This document shows, piece after piece, positions 55,227 through 64,000 of a DNA stretch of 64,000 nucleotides. Below the pieces are notes generated by a model. It was not told the DNA's origin. It did not search any database and saw nothing but the letters and a program-made list of their open reading frames with translations. The DNA is from Flammeovirgaceae bacterium SG7u.111 (GTDB lineage: Bacteria; Bacteroidota; Bacteroidia; Cytophagales; Flammeovirgaceae), in assembly GCA_034044135.1 (NCBI GenBank), contig CP139021.1:1441635-1505634 (forward strand), in the 5' to 3' direction. A program made the position numbers and the translations under genes. Positions within the stretch are counted from its first letter, which is position 1, and each line of letters opens with the position of its first letter.

Positions 55227-55234
55227 TAATTTTG
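55227..55234 (+). promoter_or_regulatory. -7 box of the hutH promoter
   Basis: TAATTTTG fits TAnnTTTG, 33 bp before the hutH ATG; TTTA at 55203-55206 could serve as -33. The short region up to the LysR start would hold the regulator site. Confidence 0.5.
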
Positions 55235-55267
55235 GGATAACGATAAACAAGAAAAACTTTACTATAC

Positions 55268-56839
55268 ATGCAACCACCCTTTGAATACGGAAGTCAGCGT
55301 TTGACCTCGGGCATCGCACTTAAAATTGCCCGAGGAACGCTCGCTGGCGTAATTACGCCGGCAGTAGCCTCACGTGTGCAGGCTAGCTACAATCATGTAA
55401 AGCAAATTGCGGCAGGCGAACAGGCTGTTTATGGTATCAATACAGGTTTTGGCCCGCTTTGTACCACCCGTGTTTCTGCTACCGATCTTACCCGTTTGCA
55501 AAGTAATATTCTAAAGAGCCATGCCGTGGGAGTAGGAAAGCCGCTCGAAGCAGAAGTGGTAAAGCTCATGATCATCCTGAAAATCCATGCTTTGGCACAG
55601 GGCTATTCGGGCATTGCCCTCGCCACGCTAGAGCGCATGCAATGGCTGGTGGAAAATGAGGTGCTTCCCCTCGTGCCTTCCCAAGGTTCGGTAGGGGCAT
55701 CGGGCGATCTTGCGCCTCTTTCCCATTTGTTTTTGCCCCTCATCGGGCTCGGAATGGTCACTTTCGAAGGAAAAACTGTGGAGGCAAAAGAGGTGCTGGC
55801 CAAATTCGGTTTGCAGCCCATCGAGCTTTCTCCCAAAGAGGGGCTTGCCCTCATCAACGGAACGCAATTTATAGCGGCTCATGCGGTGAAGGTGGTGGAA
55901 CGCTTGCACACACTTATGATGTGTGCAGATATTACCGGGGCAATGATGATAGAAGGCTTGAAAGCTTCGGTGAAGCCTTTTACGCAAGTGCTTCATGAAT
56001 TAAGACCTTTTCCTGCCAACCAATATGTAGCAGGTTCTATACGCCAATTATTGCAGGGTTCGGAAATTTTAGCATCGCATGCGGGCTGTGCCAGGGTGCA
56101 AGATCCGTACAGCTTGCGTTGCATTCCTCAGGTTCATGGCGCATCGATAACTAGCTGGCTGCACCTAAAAGAAGCGGTGGAAATTGAGCTCAATTCTGTA
56201 ACGGATAATCCGGTGATCATCGACCGAGCCAACACCATCAGCGGTGGCAACTTCCACGGGCAGCCTTTGGCATTGCCCATCGATTATGCCTGCTTGGCAG
56301 CTTCGGAAATAGGGAATATCTCTGACCGTAGAGTCTACCTTGCTCTCGAAGGCGATACGCCGGGCGTGCCCAAATTGCTGATGAAAGAAACGGGTACAAA
56401 TTCTGGTTTTATGATTGTCCAATACACTTCCGCTGCCTTGGCAAGTGAAAACAAAGGCTTGTGTTTTCCTGCAAGTGCCGATAGTATTCCTACCTCGCTA
56501 GGGCAGGAAGACCATGTGAGCATGGGCTCGATAGGGGCAAGAAAAGCGCTTCGAGTGATTGAAAACACGGAGAGGATAGTGGGAATAGAACTTATGTGTG
56601 CTGCACAGGCTATGGACTACCACCGCCCGCTCCAGTCAGGAAAAATCATGGAAGCGGTGCATGCCCATGTGCGAAGCAAAATTCCCCACATAGAAGAGGA
56701 TCAATTGATGTCAGGCTTTTTGGAGGCGGCAGTGGAAATGGTACGAAACGGAGAGCTACCCAAAATTGTCCAGTCTGTAGCTGCTCAAGAACAAATTGAT
56801 TTTGAAATTCCTCATGTTTCAATTTATGAGGAGTATTAA
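55268..56839 (+). CDS. hutH: histidine ammonia-lyase
   Basis: 523 residues. The MIO cofactor triad is Ala144-Ser145-Gly146 in GSVGASGDLAPLSH; other signatures are VYGINTGFGPLCTTRV, ALINGTQFIAAHAVK, VQDPYSLRCIPQVHGAS, NSVTDNPVI and SGGNFHGQPLALPIDY. It deaminates histidine to urocanate, the first step of the pathway. First gene of the hut set, under the divergent LysR. Confidence 0.98.
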   Translation: MQPPFEYGSQRLTSGIALKIARGTLAGVITPAVASRVQASYNHVKQIAAGEQAVYGINTGFGPLCTTRVSATDLTRLQSNILKSHAVGVGKPLEAEVVKLMIILKIHALAQGYSGIALATLERMQWLVENEVLPLVPSQGSVGASGDLAPLSHLFLPLIGLGMVTFEGKTVEAKEVLAKFGLQPIELSPKEGLALINGTQFIAAHAVKVVERLHTLMMCADITGAMMIEGLKASVKPFTQVLHELRPFPANQYVAGSIRQLLQGSEILASHAGCARVQDPYSLRCIPQVHGASITSWLHLKEAVEIELNSVTDNPVIIDRANTISGGNFHGQPLALPIDYACLAASEIGNISDRRVYLALEGDTPGVPKLLMKETGTNSGFMIVQYTSAALASENKGLCFPASADSIPTSLGQEDHVSMGSIGARKALRVIENTERIVGIELMCAAQAMDYHRPLQSGKIMEAVHAHVRSKIPHIEEDQLMSGFLEAAVEMVRNGELPKIVQSVAAQEQIDFEIPHVSIYEEY

Positions 56840-56877
56840 TTAGTTGCCAGTGATAAGATATACTTTTTCTAAATAGG

Positions 56878-56915
56878 CGGGGCTTCCTGTGCAGCTTTAG
56901 CGGTATTAAGCCCCG
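56878..56915. other. hairpin in the hutH-hutI gap
   Basis: cggggctt (56878-56885) and aagccccg (56908-56915) form a perfect 8-bp stem with a 22-base loop. No T-run follows, so it may affect mRNA stability between hutH and hutI instead of ending transcription. Confidence 0.45.
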
Positions 56916-57049
56916 TTCAAAAGCAAAACGATTTGGCTTTAGCCTAAACTAAAAACTAGTAAACAGCAATCTCAGCTTCGATCCGTAAGAAAAAATAGGT
57001 AGAAAAGAAGCCGAAATTCTTACAAAACATAATTAATAAAGCACAAGGC

Positions 57050-58288
57050 ATGAAAAAACTAATAGGTCCTTTCAGGCAAGTATTAACCATGAGGCATCTG
57101 CCGCTACATGGCAAACTGGCGGACGCTCAGCTGGAAATTATAGCAAGTGCAGGAATTTTGGTGGAGGGAGAGATGATCGAACAAATCGGTAATTTCCAAA
57201 CCTTGCAGTCTTCTTTGAAAGAAGGGGAGTATGAGCAAGTCGAAGTACCAAAAGAGGCTGTTGCACTTCCCGGTTTAATCGATGCGCATACCCATCTTTG
57301 CTGGGCAGGCTCTCGCGCCGATGATTATGCTCGCAGAAATGGTGGCATGTCCTATTTGGAAATAGCTGAAAAGGGTGGTGGCATTTGGAGCACTGTCAAA
57401 AAAACACGGTCTGCAAGCCAAGAAGAGTTAGTCAAGCTGATGCTAAAGCGGGAATGGGAGCACCTTTCTCAGGGCATCACCACTATAGAAGTGAAAAGTG
57501 GCTATGGGCTATCCGTAGCCGAAGAATTGAAACAACTACGGGCTATAAAAACAGCTACCAAGCATTGCAAAGCCGATTTAATACCCACCTGCCTTTCCGC
57601 ACACATCAAACCAAAAGACTTTGAGGGGACGCATTCGGAATACTTGGATACCATCAGCAAAGAGGTTTTCCCCCTTCTAAAAGCAGAAGGCTTGGCTCAG
57701 CGTATTGATGCATTTGTGGAGCAAGGGGCTTTTTCCTCCGAAGACATCGCTCCATATTTTGAACTAGCAAAAGCTGAAGGGTTTGACTTGGTGGTGCATG
57801 CTGACCAATTTCATGTGGGCGGAACGGAAGTAGCAGCCAAGTTTGGGGCAAAAAGTGCCGATCATCTGGAAGCAAGCACCGATAAGGAAATTGAGATTCT
57901 AGTAAAGTCAGGTGTAGCAGCGGTTGCCCTGCCCGGTGCATCTATGGGCTTGGGCTGTGCCTTTACCCCGGCTAGGAAAATACTGGATGCAGGAGGCATA
58001 CTTGCCATCGCCAGCGATTGGAATCCGGGTTCTGCCCCCATGGGCGACCTCATGATGCAAGCAGCAGTGTTAGGGGCTTATGAAAAACTTTCCAATGCAG
58101 AGGTGCTGGCAGCTTTGACCTACCGTGCAGCACATGTGCTTAGCTTGGAAGACAGAGGCAAATTGGAACAAGGCTTTCTTGCAGACTTTGTCATTTATGA
58201 AACCGCTGATTTTCAAGAAATACTTTATCAGCAAGGCAGAATGCGACCTGCACAAGTGTGGAAAATGGGAGAGTTAGTGATGTGTTAA
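57050..58288 (+). CDS. hutI: imidazolonepropionase
   Basis: 412 residues of the amidohydrolase superfamily. LPGLIDAHTHLCWAGSRADD contains the metal HxH pair; NGGMSYLEIAEKGGGIWSTV is HutI-specific; later ligands are in VVHADQFHVGG, KSADHLEAS and ASDWNPGSAPMG. It opens the imidazolone ring to give formiminoglutamate. The start is the ATG after a 210-bp gap from hutH. Confidence 0.98.
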   Translation: MKKLIGPFRQVLTMRHLPLHGKLADAQLEIIASAGILVEGEMIEQIGNFQTLQSSLKEGEYEQVEVPKEAVALPGLIDAHTHLCWAGSRADDYARRNGGMSYLEIAEKGGGIWSTVKKTRSASQEELVKLMLKREWEHLSQGITTIEVKSGYGLSVAEELKQLRAIKTATKHCKADLIPTCLSAHIKPKDFEGTHSEYLDTISKEVFPLLKAEGLAQRIDAFVEQGAFSSEDIAPYFELAKAEGFDLVVHADQFHVGGTEVAAKFGAKSADHLEASTDKEIEILVKSGVAAVALPGASMGLGCAFTPARKILDAGGILAIASDWNPGSAPMGDLMMQAAVLGAYEKLSNAEVLAALTYRAAHVLSLEDRGKLEQGFLADFVIYETADFQEILYQQGRMRPAQVWKMGELVMC

Positions 58289-58313
58289 TTGTTTGAGGTG
58301 TTGATATGCTAAT

Positions 58314-58337
58314 GTAGAGACGCAATTCATTGCCTCT
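58314..58337. repeat. palindromic repeat fragment gtagagacgcaattcattgc
   Basis: gtagagacgcaat/tc/attgcctctg is a slightly degraded version of the widespread palindrome whose perfect form would be tagagacgcaattcattgcg and onward to tctcta. Here two bases (gt) are missing from the right arm. It lies in the 204-bp hutI-hutU gap. Confidence 0.5.
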
Positions 58338-58492
58338 GTGATGAGAGAATGAGGAAATTTGATGATGAGAGGATGATTTGATCGTCAAGCTACCAGTAAC
58401 TAGAAACCAGAAACAAGCAACGGTCAAAATATTATATCGAGAAATAAAAGTGTCTAGTAAGAACTTAAAGCTCGTCTAAAACCAGTTATATC

Positions 58493-60493
58493 ATGAACTT
58501 CAAAGAACAAATCCTTCAAGGAATACCGGCTACTTTACCACCAAAGCAAAGCCCTGATCCTTCGCTGAGCCATGCGCCCAAGCGGAAAGATATTCTATCC
58601 TCCGAAGAAAAAATATTGGCTATTCGAAATGCATTGCGCTATTTTCCCAAAGCTTGGCATGCCGTTCTTGCAGAAGAATTTATGGAGGAGCTAACCGCTT
58701 ACGGTCGCATTTACATGTACCGCTTCATGCCAGAATATGAAATGTACGCTCGCCCAATTGATGAATACCCAGCCAAATGCAGGGCAGCGGCATCCATCAT
58801 GTTGATGATCCAAAACAACCTCGACCCAAAAGTGGCGCAGCACCCACAAGAGTTGATTACTTACGGAGGAAATGGGGCAGTTTTCCAGAACTGGGCACAG
58901 TACCTGCTCACCATGCAGTACTTGGCGGAGATGGAGGAAAACCAGACCTTGCACATGTATTCTGGGCATCCCATGGGGCTTTTTCCATCCTCGGTAAATG
59001 CGCCCCGTGTAGTGGTGACCAACGGAATGATGATCCCCAACTATTCCAAACCGGATGATTGGGAGCGGTTCAATGCATTGGGCGTGACCCAATATGGGCA
59101 GATGACCGCAGGCTCATACATGTACATCGGTCCGCAAGGAATTGTGCACGGAACCACCATCACGTTGATGAATGCCTTTAGGAAAAAATTGGGTGGCGGA
59201 TCGCCAGCGGGGCATGTTTTTTTGACATCGGGGCTGGGTGGAATGAGTGGTGCTCAGCCGAAGGCGGGGAACATCGTTGGTTGCATCACGGTCTGTGCCG
59301 AGGTGAACCCCTTGGCAGCAACCAAACGACATGAACAAGGCTGGGTAGATGAGCTCATAAATGACTCCGATGCGTTGGTTAAGCGAGTACGGACAGCGCA
59401 GCAAAAGAAGGAAACGGTGTCCATTGCCTATGTTGGAAATGTGGTGGATGTGTGGGAAAAGTTTTTGGAAGAAAACATAGAAGTAACGATTGGTTCAGAC
59501 CAAACTTCCTTGCATAATCCGTGGTCGGGCGGATATTATCCGGTAGGGCTTTCTTTTGAAAAAGCCAAGGAACTTATGGCAACTTCGCCAAGCCAATTTA
59601 AAGAAGCCGTGCAGCTTTCGCTTAAAAAGCAAGTTGAGGCGATCAATGCGCATAGCGAGCGAGGAACATATTTCTTCGATTATGGGAATGCATTCTTGTT
59701 AGAAGCCTCTCGTGCTGGGGCAGCCGTGAAGGGCGAAGGAGGAAAGGAATTTAGGTATCCTTCTTATGTGCAAGACATTTTAGGACCGATGTGTTTCGAC
59801 CTCGGTTTCGGACCTTTCCGCTGGGTATGCACTTCGGGCGACCCAAAAGATTTGAGGAAGTCAGACCAAATTGCAAGAACGGTTTTGAGTGAAATTGCCG
59901 CTACTGCTCCCGAGCAAATCCAGCAGCAAATGAAAGATAATATCCAATGGATTGAAGAAGCAGAAGCTAATCAGCTGGTGGTAGGTTCACAAGCACGGAT
60001 TCTTTATTCTGACACCGAAGGGCGTACCAAAATTGCCCTAGCGTTCAATGCTGCTATTGAAAAAGGAGAAATTTCAGCCCCAATTGTACTCGGCAGGGAT
60101 CACCACGATGTGAGCGGAACGGATTCTCCTTTTAGGGAAACCAGTAATATTTACGATGGAAGTCGCTTCACGGCAGACATGGCTATCCACAATGTAATTG
60201 GCGATGGATTCAGGGGTGCTACTTGGGTGTCTATCCACAACGGCGGCGGAGTAGGCTGGGGCGAGGTGATCAATGGAGGCTTTGGAATGTTATTAGATGG
60301 TTCAGAAACGGCAAGTGCCAACATCCGCAATATGCTGTTCTTCGATGTGAACAACGGGATTGCCCGTAGGAGCTGGGCCAGAAATGAAGAAGCACTGTTT
60401 GCTATTGAACGGGAAATGGAGCGTTCCCCAGGCTTGAAAGTAACACTTCCCAAATTAGTCGACGATGATGTACTTAAAAAGTTGAAAATCTGA
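58493..60493 (+). CDS. hutU: urocanate hydratase
   Basis: 666 residues, the longer form of the enzyme. NAD-binding loop LTSGLGGMSGAQPKAGNIVG, SDQTSLHNPWSGGYYPVGLS, and the catalytic Cys446 in FGPFRWVCTSGDPKDLRKSD; GRDHHDVSGTDSPFRETSN lies near the end. It hydrates urocanate to imidazolonepropionate with tightly bound NAD+. About 100 residues more than the classic 550-residue enzyme, mostly at the N-terminus and in the middle. TGATG overlap with hutG. Confidence 0.97.
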   Translation: MNFKEQILQGIPATLPPKQSPDPSLSHAPKRKDILSSEEKILAIRNALRYFPKAWHAVLAEEFMEELTAYGRIYMYRFMPEYEMYARPIDEYPAKCRAAASIMLMIQNNLDPKVAQHPQELITYGGNGAVFQNWAQYLLTMQYLAEMEENQTLHMYSGHPMGLFPSSVNAPRVVVTNGMMIPNYSKPDDWERFNALGVTQYGQMTAGSYMYIGPQGIVHGTTITLMNAFRKKLGGGSPAGHVFLTSGLGGMSGAQPKAGNIVGCITVCAEVNPLAATKRHEQGWVDELINDSDALVKRVRTAQQKKETVSIAYVGNVVDVWEKFLEENIEVTIGSDQTSLHNPWSGGYYPVGLSFEKAKELMATSPSQFKEAVQLSLKKQVEAINAHSERGTYFFDYGNAFLLEASRAGAAVKGEGGKEFRYPSYVQDILGPMCFDLGFGPFRWVCTSGDPKDLRKSDQIARTVLSEIAATAPEQIQQQMKDNIQWIEEAEANQLVVGSQARILYSDTEGRTKIALAFNAAIEKGEISAPIVLGRDHHDVSGTDSPFRETSNIYDGSRFTADMAIHNVIGDGFRGATWVSIHNGGGVGWGEVINGGFGMLLDGSETASANIRNMLFFDVNNGIARRSWARNEEALFAIEREMERSPGLKVTLPKLVDDDVLKKLKI

Positions 60494-61485
60494 TGAGCTA
60501 TTATTCACCAGCAACACCTGAGGTTTGGTCGGGCAGGACAAGTGGGCAAGGGTATTATTACCACGAGCGTATTACCTGCGCTGATTTGGAAACGTGGATC
60601 GCAACTGAAGAAACTGAGAAACCAGTGGCAATTCTCGGTTATGCTTCCGACGAGGGAGTGCGGAGAAACCAAGGCAGGGTAGGGGCGAAAGAAGGACCTG
60701 CGGTGATCCGTGAGCGACTGGGAAAATTTGTTTGCCATGCCCCAGTTCAAAAGCCCATAATCGACTTTGGAGATGTAGTTTGTGAAGGGAATGAGCTGGA
60801 AAAAGCCCATGAGTTGGTAAGTGAAAAAGTACAGCAACTATTGGCTGCCGGTTGCTTTCCCATCTTGCTTGGTGGCGGGCACGATTTGGGCTATGCTCAT
60901 TGCCGAGGCATCTTCGAGTATTTGAAAGCTGAAAAGCCAACTGCTAAAGTAGGGGTAGTCAATTTGGATGCTCATTTTGACCTAAGAGCTGTATCAGGCG
61001 AGCGTAACTCGGGCACGCCTTTTTACCAACTCAGCGAGGAATATCCCAACATCGATTACTTATGCCTAGGAATCCAGCCCCAAGCCAACGATCCTGATTT
61101 GTTTGCCTATGCTCACTCAAAAGGCCATGAATACTTGACGGAAGAGGAGTGTAAAATAGCCAATTGGAAAGCAGTCAACGAAAGGCTAGAGAAGTTTGCC
61201 ACAGGGGTAGAGTTTCTGTACCTCACCATCGATTTAGACGGATTTTCCTCTGCTTATGCTCCTGGGGTAAGTGCGCCCTCACCCGTAGGCTTGGAACCTA
61301 ACTTTGCCAGAAAAGTCATTGAAGCTTTGCAAAAGACAGAAAAGCTCATAAGTACAGACATCGTTGAATTAAACCCACTTTTTGATCAGGATTTGGCAAC
61401 AGCTCGCCTTGCAGCTTGGTTGGTGAATGGGTTGGTGGTGGGAAATAGTCTATCTCCTAGGGTAGATCCTATCTCGAATTCCTAG
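60493..61485 (+). CDS. hutG: formimidoylglutamase (arginase family)
   Basis: 330 residues. Manganese ligands of the ureohydrolase fold are visible in LLGGGHDLGYAHCRG, VGVVNLDAHFDLRAVSGERN and YLTIDLDGFSSAYAPG. It splits formiminoglutamate into glutamate and formamide, ending the pathway. Its ATG overlaps the hutU stop by one base. The last 36 bp overlap the 3' end of the convergent acyltransferase gene. Confidence 0.94.
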   Translation: MSYYSPATPEVWSGRTSGQGYYYHERITCADLETWIATEETEKPVAILGYASDEGVRRNQGRVGAKEGPAVIRERLGKFVCHAPVQKPIIDFGDVVCEGNELEKAHELVSEKVQQLLAAGCFPILLGGGHDLGYAHCRGIFEYLKAEKPTAKVGVVNLDAHFDLRAVSGERNSGTPFYQLSEEYPNIDYLCLGIQPQANDPDLFAYAHSKGHEYLTEEECKIANWKAVNERLEKFATGVEFLYLTIDLDGFSSAYAPGVSAPSPVGLEPNFARKVIEALQKTEKLISTDIVELNPLFDQDLATARLAAWLVNGLVVGNSLSPRVDPISNS

Positions 61486-62550
61486 AAAATACCCTTCAAT
61501 TTTATAGGTCATAAACATGCCTAATGAAATGCTGATAGAAGAAGTAAGGACGAAATACAGGTAATCATTATAATACAAATCGTATTTTACCTGAATATCC
61601 GACACGCAAATATTTACAAGGCTGTGAATGATATAAATAGAGTAGGAAAATAAACCAACCTTGCTTACAGCATCTACCAGCTTTCGGGAGAGAAATTTGT
61701 CCAAGTAGCTGTTGATATTGGGCGTGAGCAGGAAGAAGGAAAGTACGATGGAAAATGAAATATAAAGCAGGCTAAAGCCTACGGTTTTCACAAAGAAAGA
61801 ATAGTCTCGGTTGATAAATCCTGTCCAAGAAAAACCTGAAACCGCTAGTATGATGAGTAGGTATTTGTGCTTTTTTATAAATGCCCTAAACGGTTCTTTT
61901 TTAAAATAATAAAGATAAGAAACGAGGACTCCTGTCAGTAACGAATCGATCCTGAGGTGGGTCATGGTTGTGTTTCTTGCCCACTGCTCGGGGTACAAAA
62001 GGTTGCTTGCCACCCTCAGCATTATAAAAAACAACATTAGTAAAAAGGAGAATGCTAAAACCCTTTTCAGGTACCGATCTTGTTTTTTTTCAATGAGCTG
62101 TTTTAAAAAACCAGTACTGATTCCTTTCCAAAAAACGAAGGCTATACCAAAATAAAAATGTTCTTCTACAGCTAATGACCAACTTGCCCCGTATGCCCAG
62201 CCCCAAGCCGAAATATAATTTTGCAGAAAGAACATGTCCCCTAAAAATGGGACGAAAGCGAAGCGGTCGAGGTCTATAAGTAAAATAAAATAGAGGCTGT
62301 AGGTGAGGTAATAAATGGGATAGATTTTAAAACCACGTCGAATAAGAAACCTAGGAAAATCAATATTCCCGTATTTGTCATATTCTTTGAACAGCAATTG
62401 GGAAATGAAAAAACCACTTAAAACAAAGAAGAGATCTACCCCAATCCAGCCCATTGTCTTCAGCCATTTGTTTGGTCCAAAATGTCCGCTGAGAACTAAG
62501 ATAATTGCCAGCCCCCTTAAAAAATCAAGTTCCCTAAGCCGTTGTTTCAT
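61450..62550 (-). CDS. membrane acyltransferase (acyltransferase_3 / OafA-like)
   Basis: 366 residues with about ten membrane helices. RELDFLRGLAIILVLSGHFG holds the Arg-His motif of the family, GVDLFFVLSGFFISQLLF is the second hallmark, and SWSLAVEEHFYFGIAFVFW the third. Such proteins acetylate sugars of surface polysaccharides or lipids. It lacks the C-terminal SGNH domain of full OafA. It overlaps hutG by 36 bp tail to tail, without a terminator between. Confidence 0.92.
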   Translation of the reverse strand: MKQRLRELDFLRGLAIILVLSGHFGPNKWLKTMGWIGVDLFFVLSGFFISQLLFKEYDKYGNIDFPRFLIRRGFKIYPIYYLTYSLYFILLIDLDRFAFVPFLGDMFFLQNYISAWGWAYGASWSLAVEEHFYFGIAFVFWKGISTGFLKQLIEKKQDRYLKRVLAFSFLLMLFFIMLRVASNLLYPEQWARNTTMTHLRIDSLLTGVLVSYLYYFKKEPFRAFIKKHKYLLIILAVSGFSWTGFINRDYSFFVKTVGFSLLYISFSIVLSFFLLTPNINSYLDKFLSRKLVDAVSKVGLFSYSIYIIHSLVNICVSDIQVKYDLYYNDYLYFVLTSSISISLGMFMTYKIEGYFLGIRDRIYPRR

Positions 62551-62780
62551 TCTTATCTAAATGTTAGAAATTGGGTTGCCGATTTTTTGTAATTGAATTT
62601 TGGTGAGGAGAAAGGTCGCCTGCAAGTTAATGAATTAGGATTAATAACTATTCCTGCAATGTTTATAGCACTAAGCTAGGAAAGAGAAGGTTTTAACGAA
62701 CTATTTACTTTGAGGCTTGATGTATAAATAAAACTGAAAGTATAGGACTGGACAATGCTGATGAGCAGCATTTTACTTAA

Positions 62781-64000
<1,220 letters not shown>

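Overview
The window looks like chromosomal DNA of a member of the Bacteroidota, most likely a marine Cytophagales/Flammeovirga-type bacterium. The signs are: three very large secreted proteins ending in type IX secretion (T9SS) C-terminal sorting domains; promoters of the Bacteroidota type (TAnnTTTG at -7); the gene order rpmB-rpmG-DUF4295-ftsY; few Shine-Dalgarno sequences; and moderate to low GC. No rRNA, tRNA or CRISPR array was seen.

Layout. 1-3.6 kb: a YeeE-type sulfur transporter, a rhodanese-like exported protein lacking its active-site Cys, a Vat/CatB-type acetyltransferase, and two small genes ending at a perfect 30-bp hairpin. 3.6-4.6 kb: AT-rich and apparently empty. 4.6-8 kb: a GlcG/HbpS-like secreted protein, a Crp/Fnr regulator, a SpoIIAA-like protein and a serine hydrolase. 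8-21 kb: secreted peptidases (M1, S8-T9SS, M43-T9SS), an orphan CobU, a SirB1-like protein, a receiver domain without its phosphoacceptor Asp, a lytic transglycosylase-like protein and a TPR lipoprotein. 21-28 kb: housekeeping genes (DivIC/FtsB, purC, STAS, RNase Z, L28, L33, DUF4295, FtsY, a dicarboxylate/glutamate symporter). 28-34.5 kb: an outer-membrane barrel, a GC-rich IS5-type insertion sequence with its TTA target duplication, an exported WD40-caspase protein and a dihydroorotate-dehydrogenase-like enzyme. 34.8-40.4 kb: a HypF-like protein without zinc fingers, an ECF sigma/HEAT anti-sigma/DUF4097 operon, and a translationally coupled RRM/cold-shock pair. 40.5-46.5 kb: a TPP-riboswitch-controlled thiamine operon (thiS, thiC, a TenI/ThiE-like gene, thiE, thiG, thiH), interrupted by a cluster of REP-like hairpins.

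46.7-55 kb is the accessory region: a RecA1-only DEAD-like ATPase; about 140 bp of closely packed palindromes ending in a T-run; a compact RNA ligase with all nucleotidyltransferase motifs, resembling the DUF5565/RLIG1 family; gene debris including a second copy of a LysR 3' end; a very AT-rich T9SS protein; an IS4/IS701-like insertion sequence flanked by an 8-bp direct repeat; and a frameshifted partial copy of an ABC-F ATPase. 55-61.5 kb is a complete histidine-utilisation set (hutH, hutI, hutU, hutG) with a divergent LysR regulator. It converts histidine through urocanate, imidazolonepropionate and formiminoglutamate to glutamate plus formamide. An acyltransferase follows, then the intact ABC-F gene, which runs off the right edge.

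The best candidate for something undescribed is the RNA-ligase neighbourhood (47.4-48.3 kb), where a candidate structured RNA lies immediately upstream of the ligase gene.
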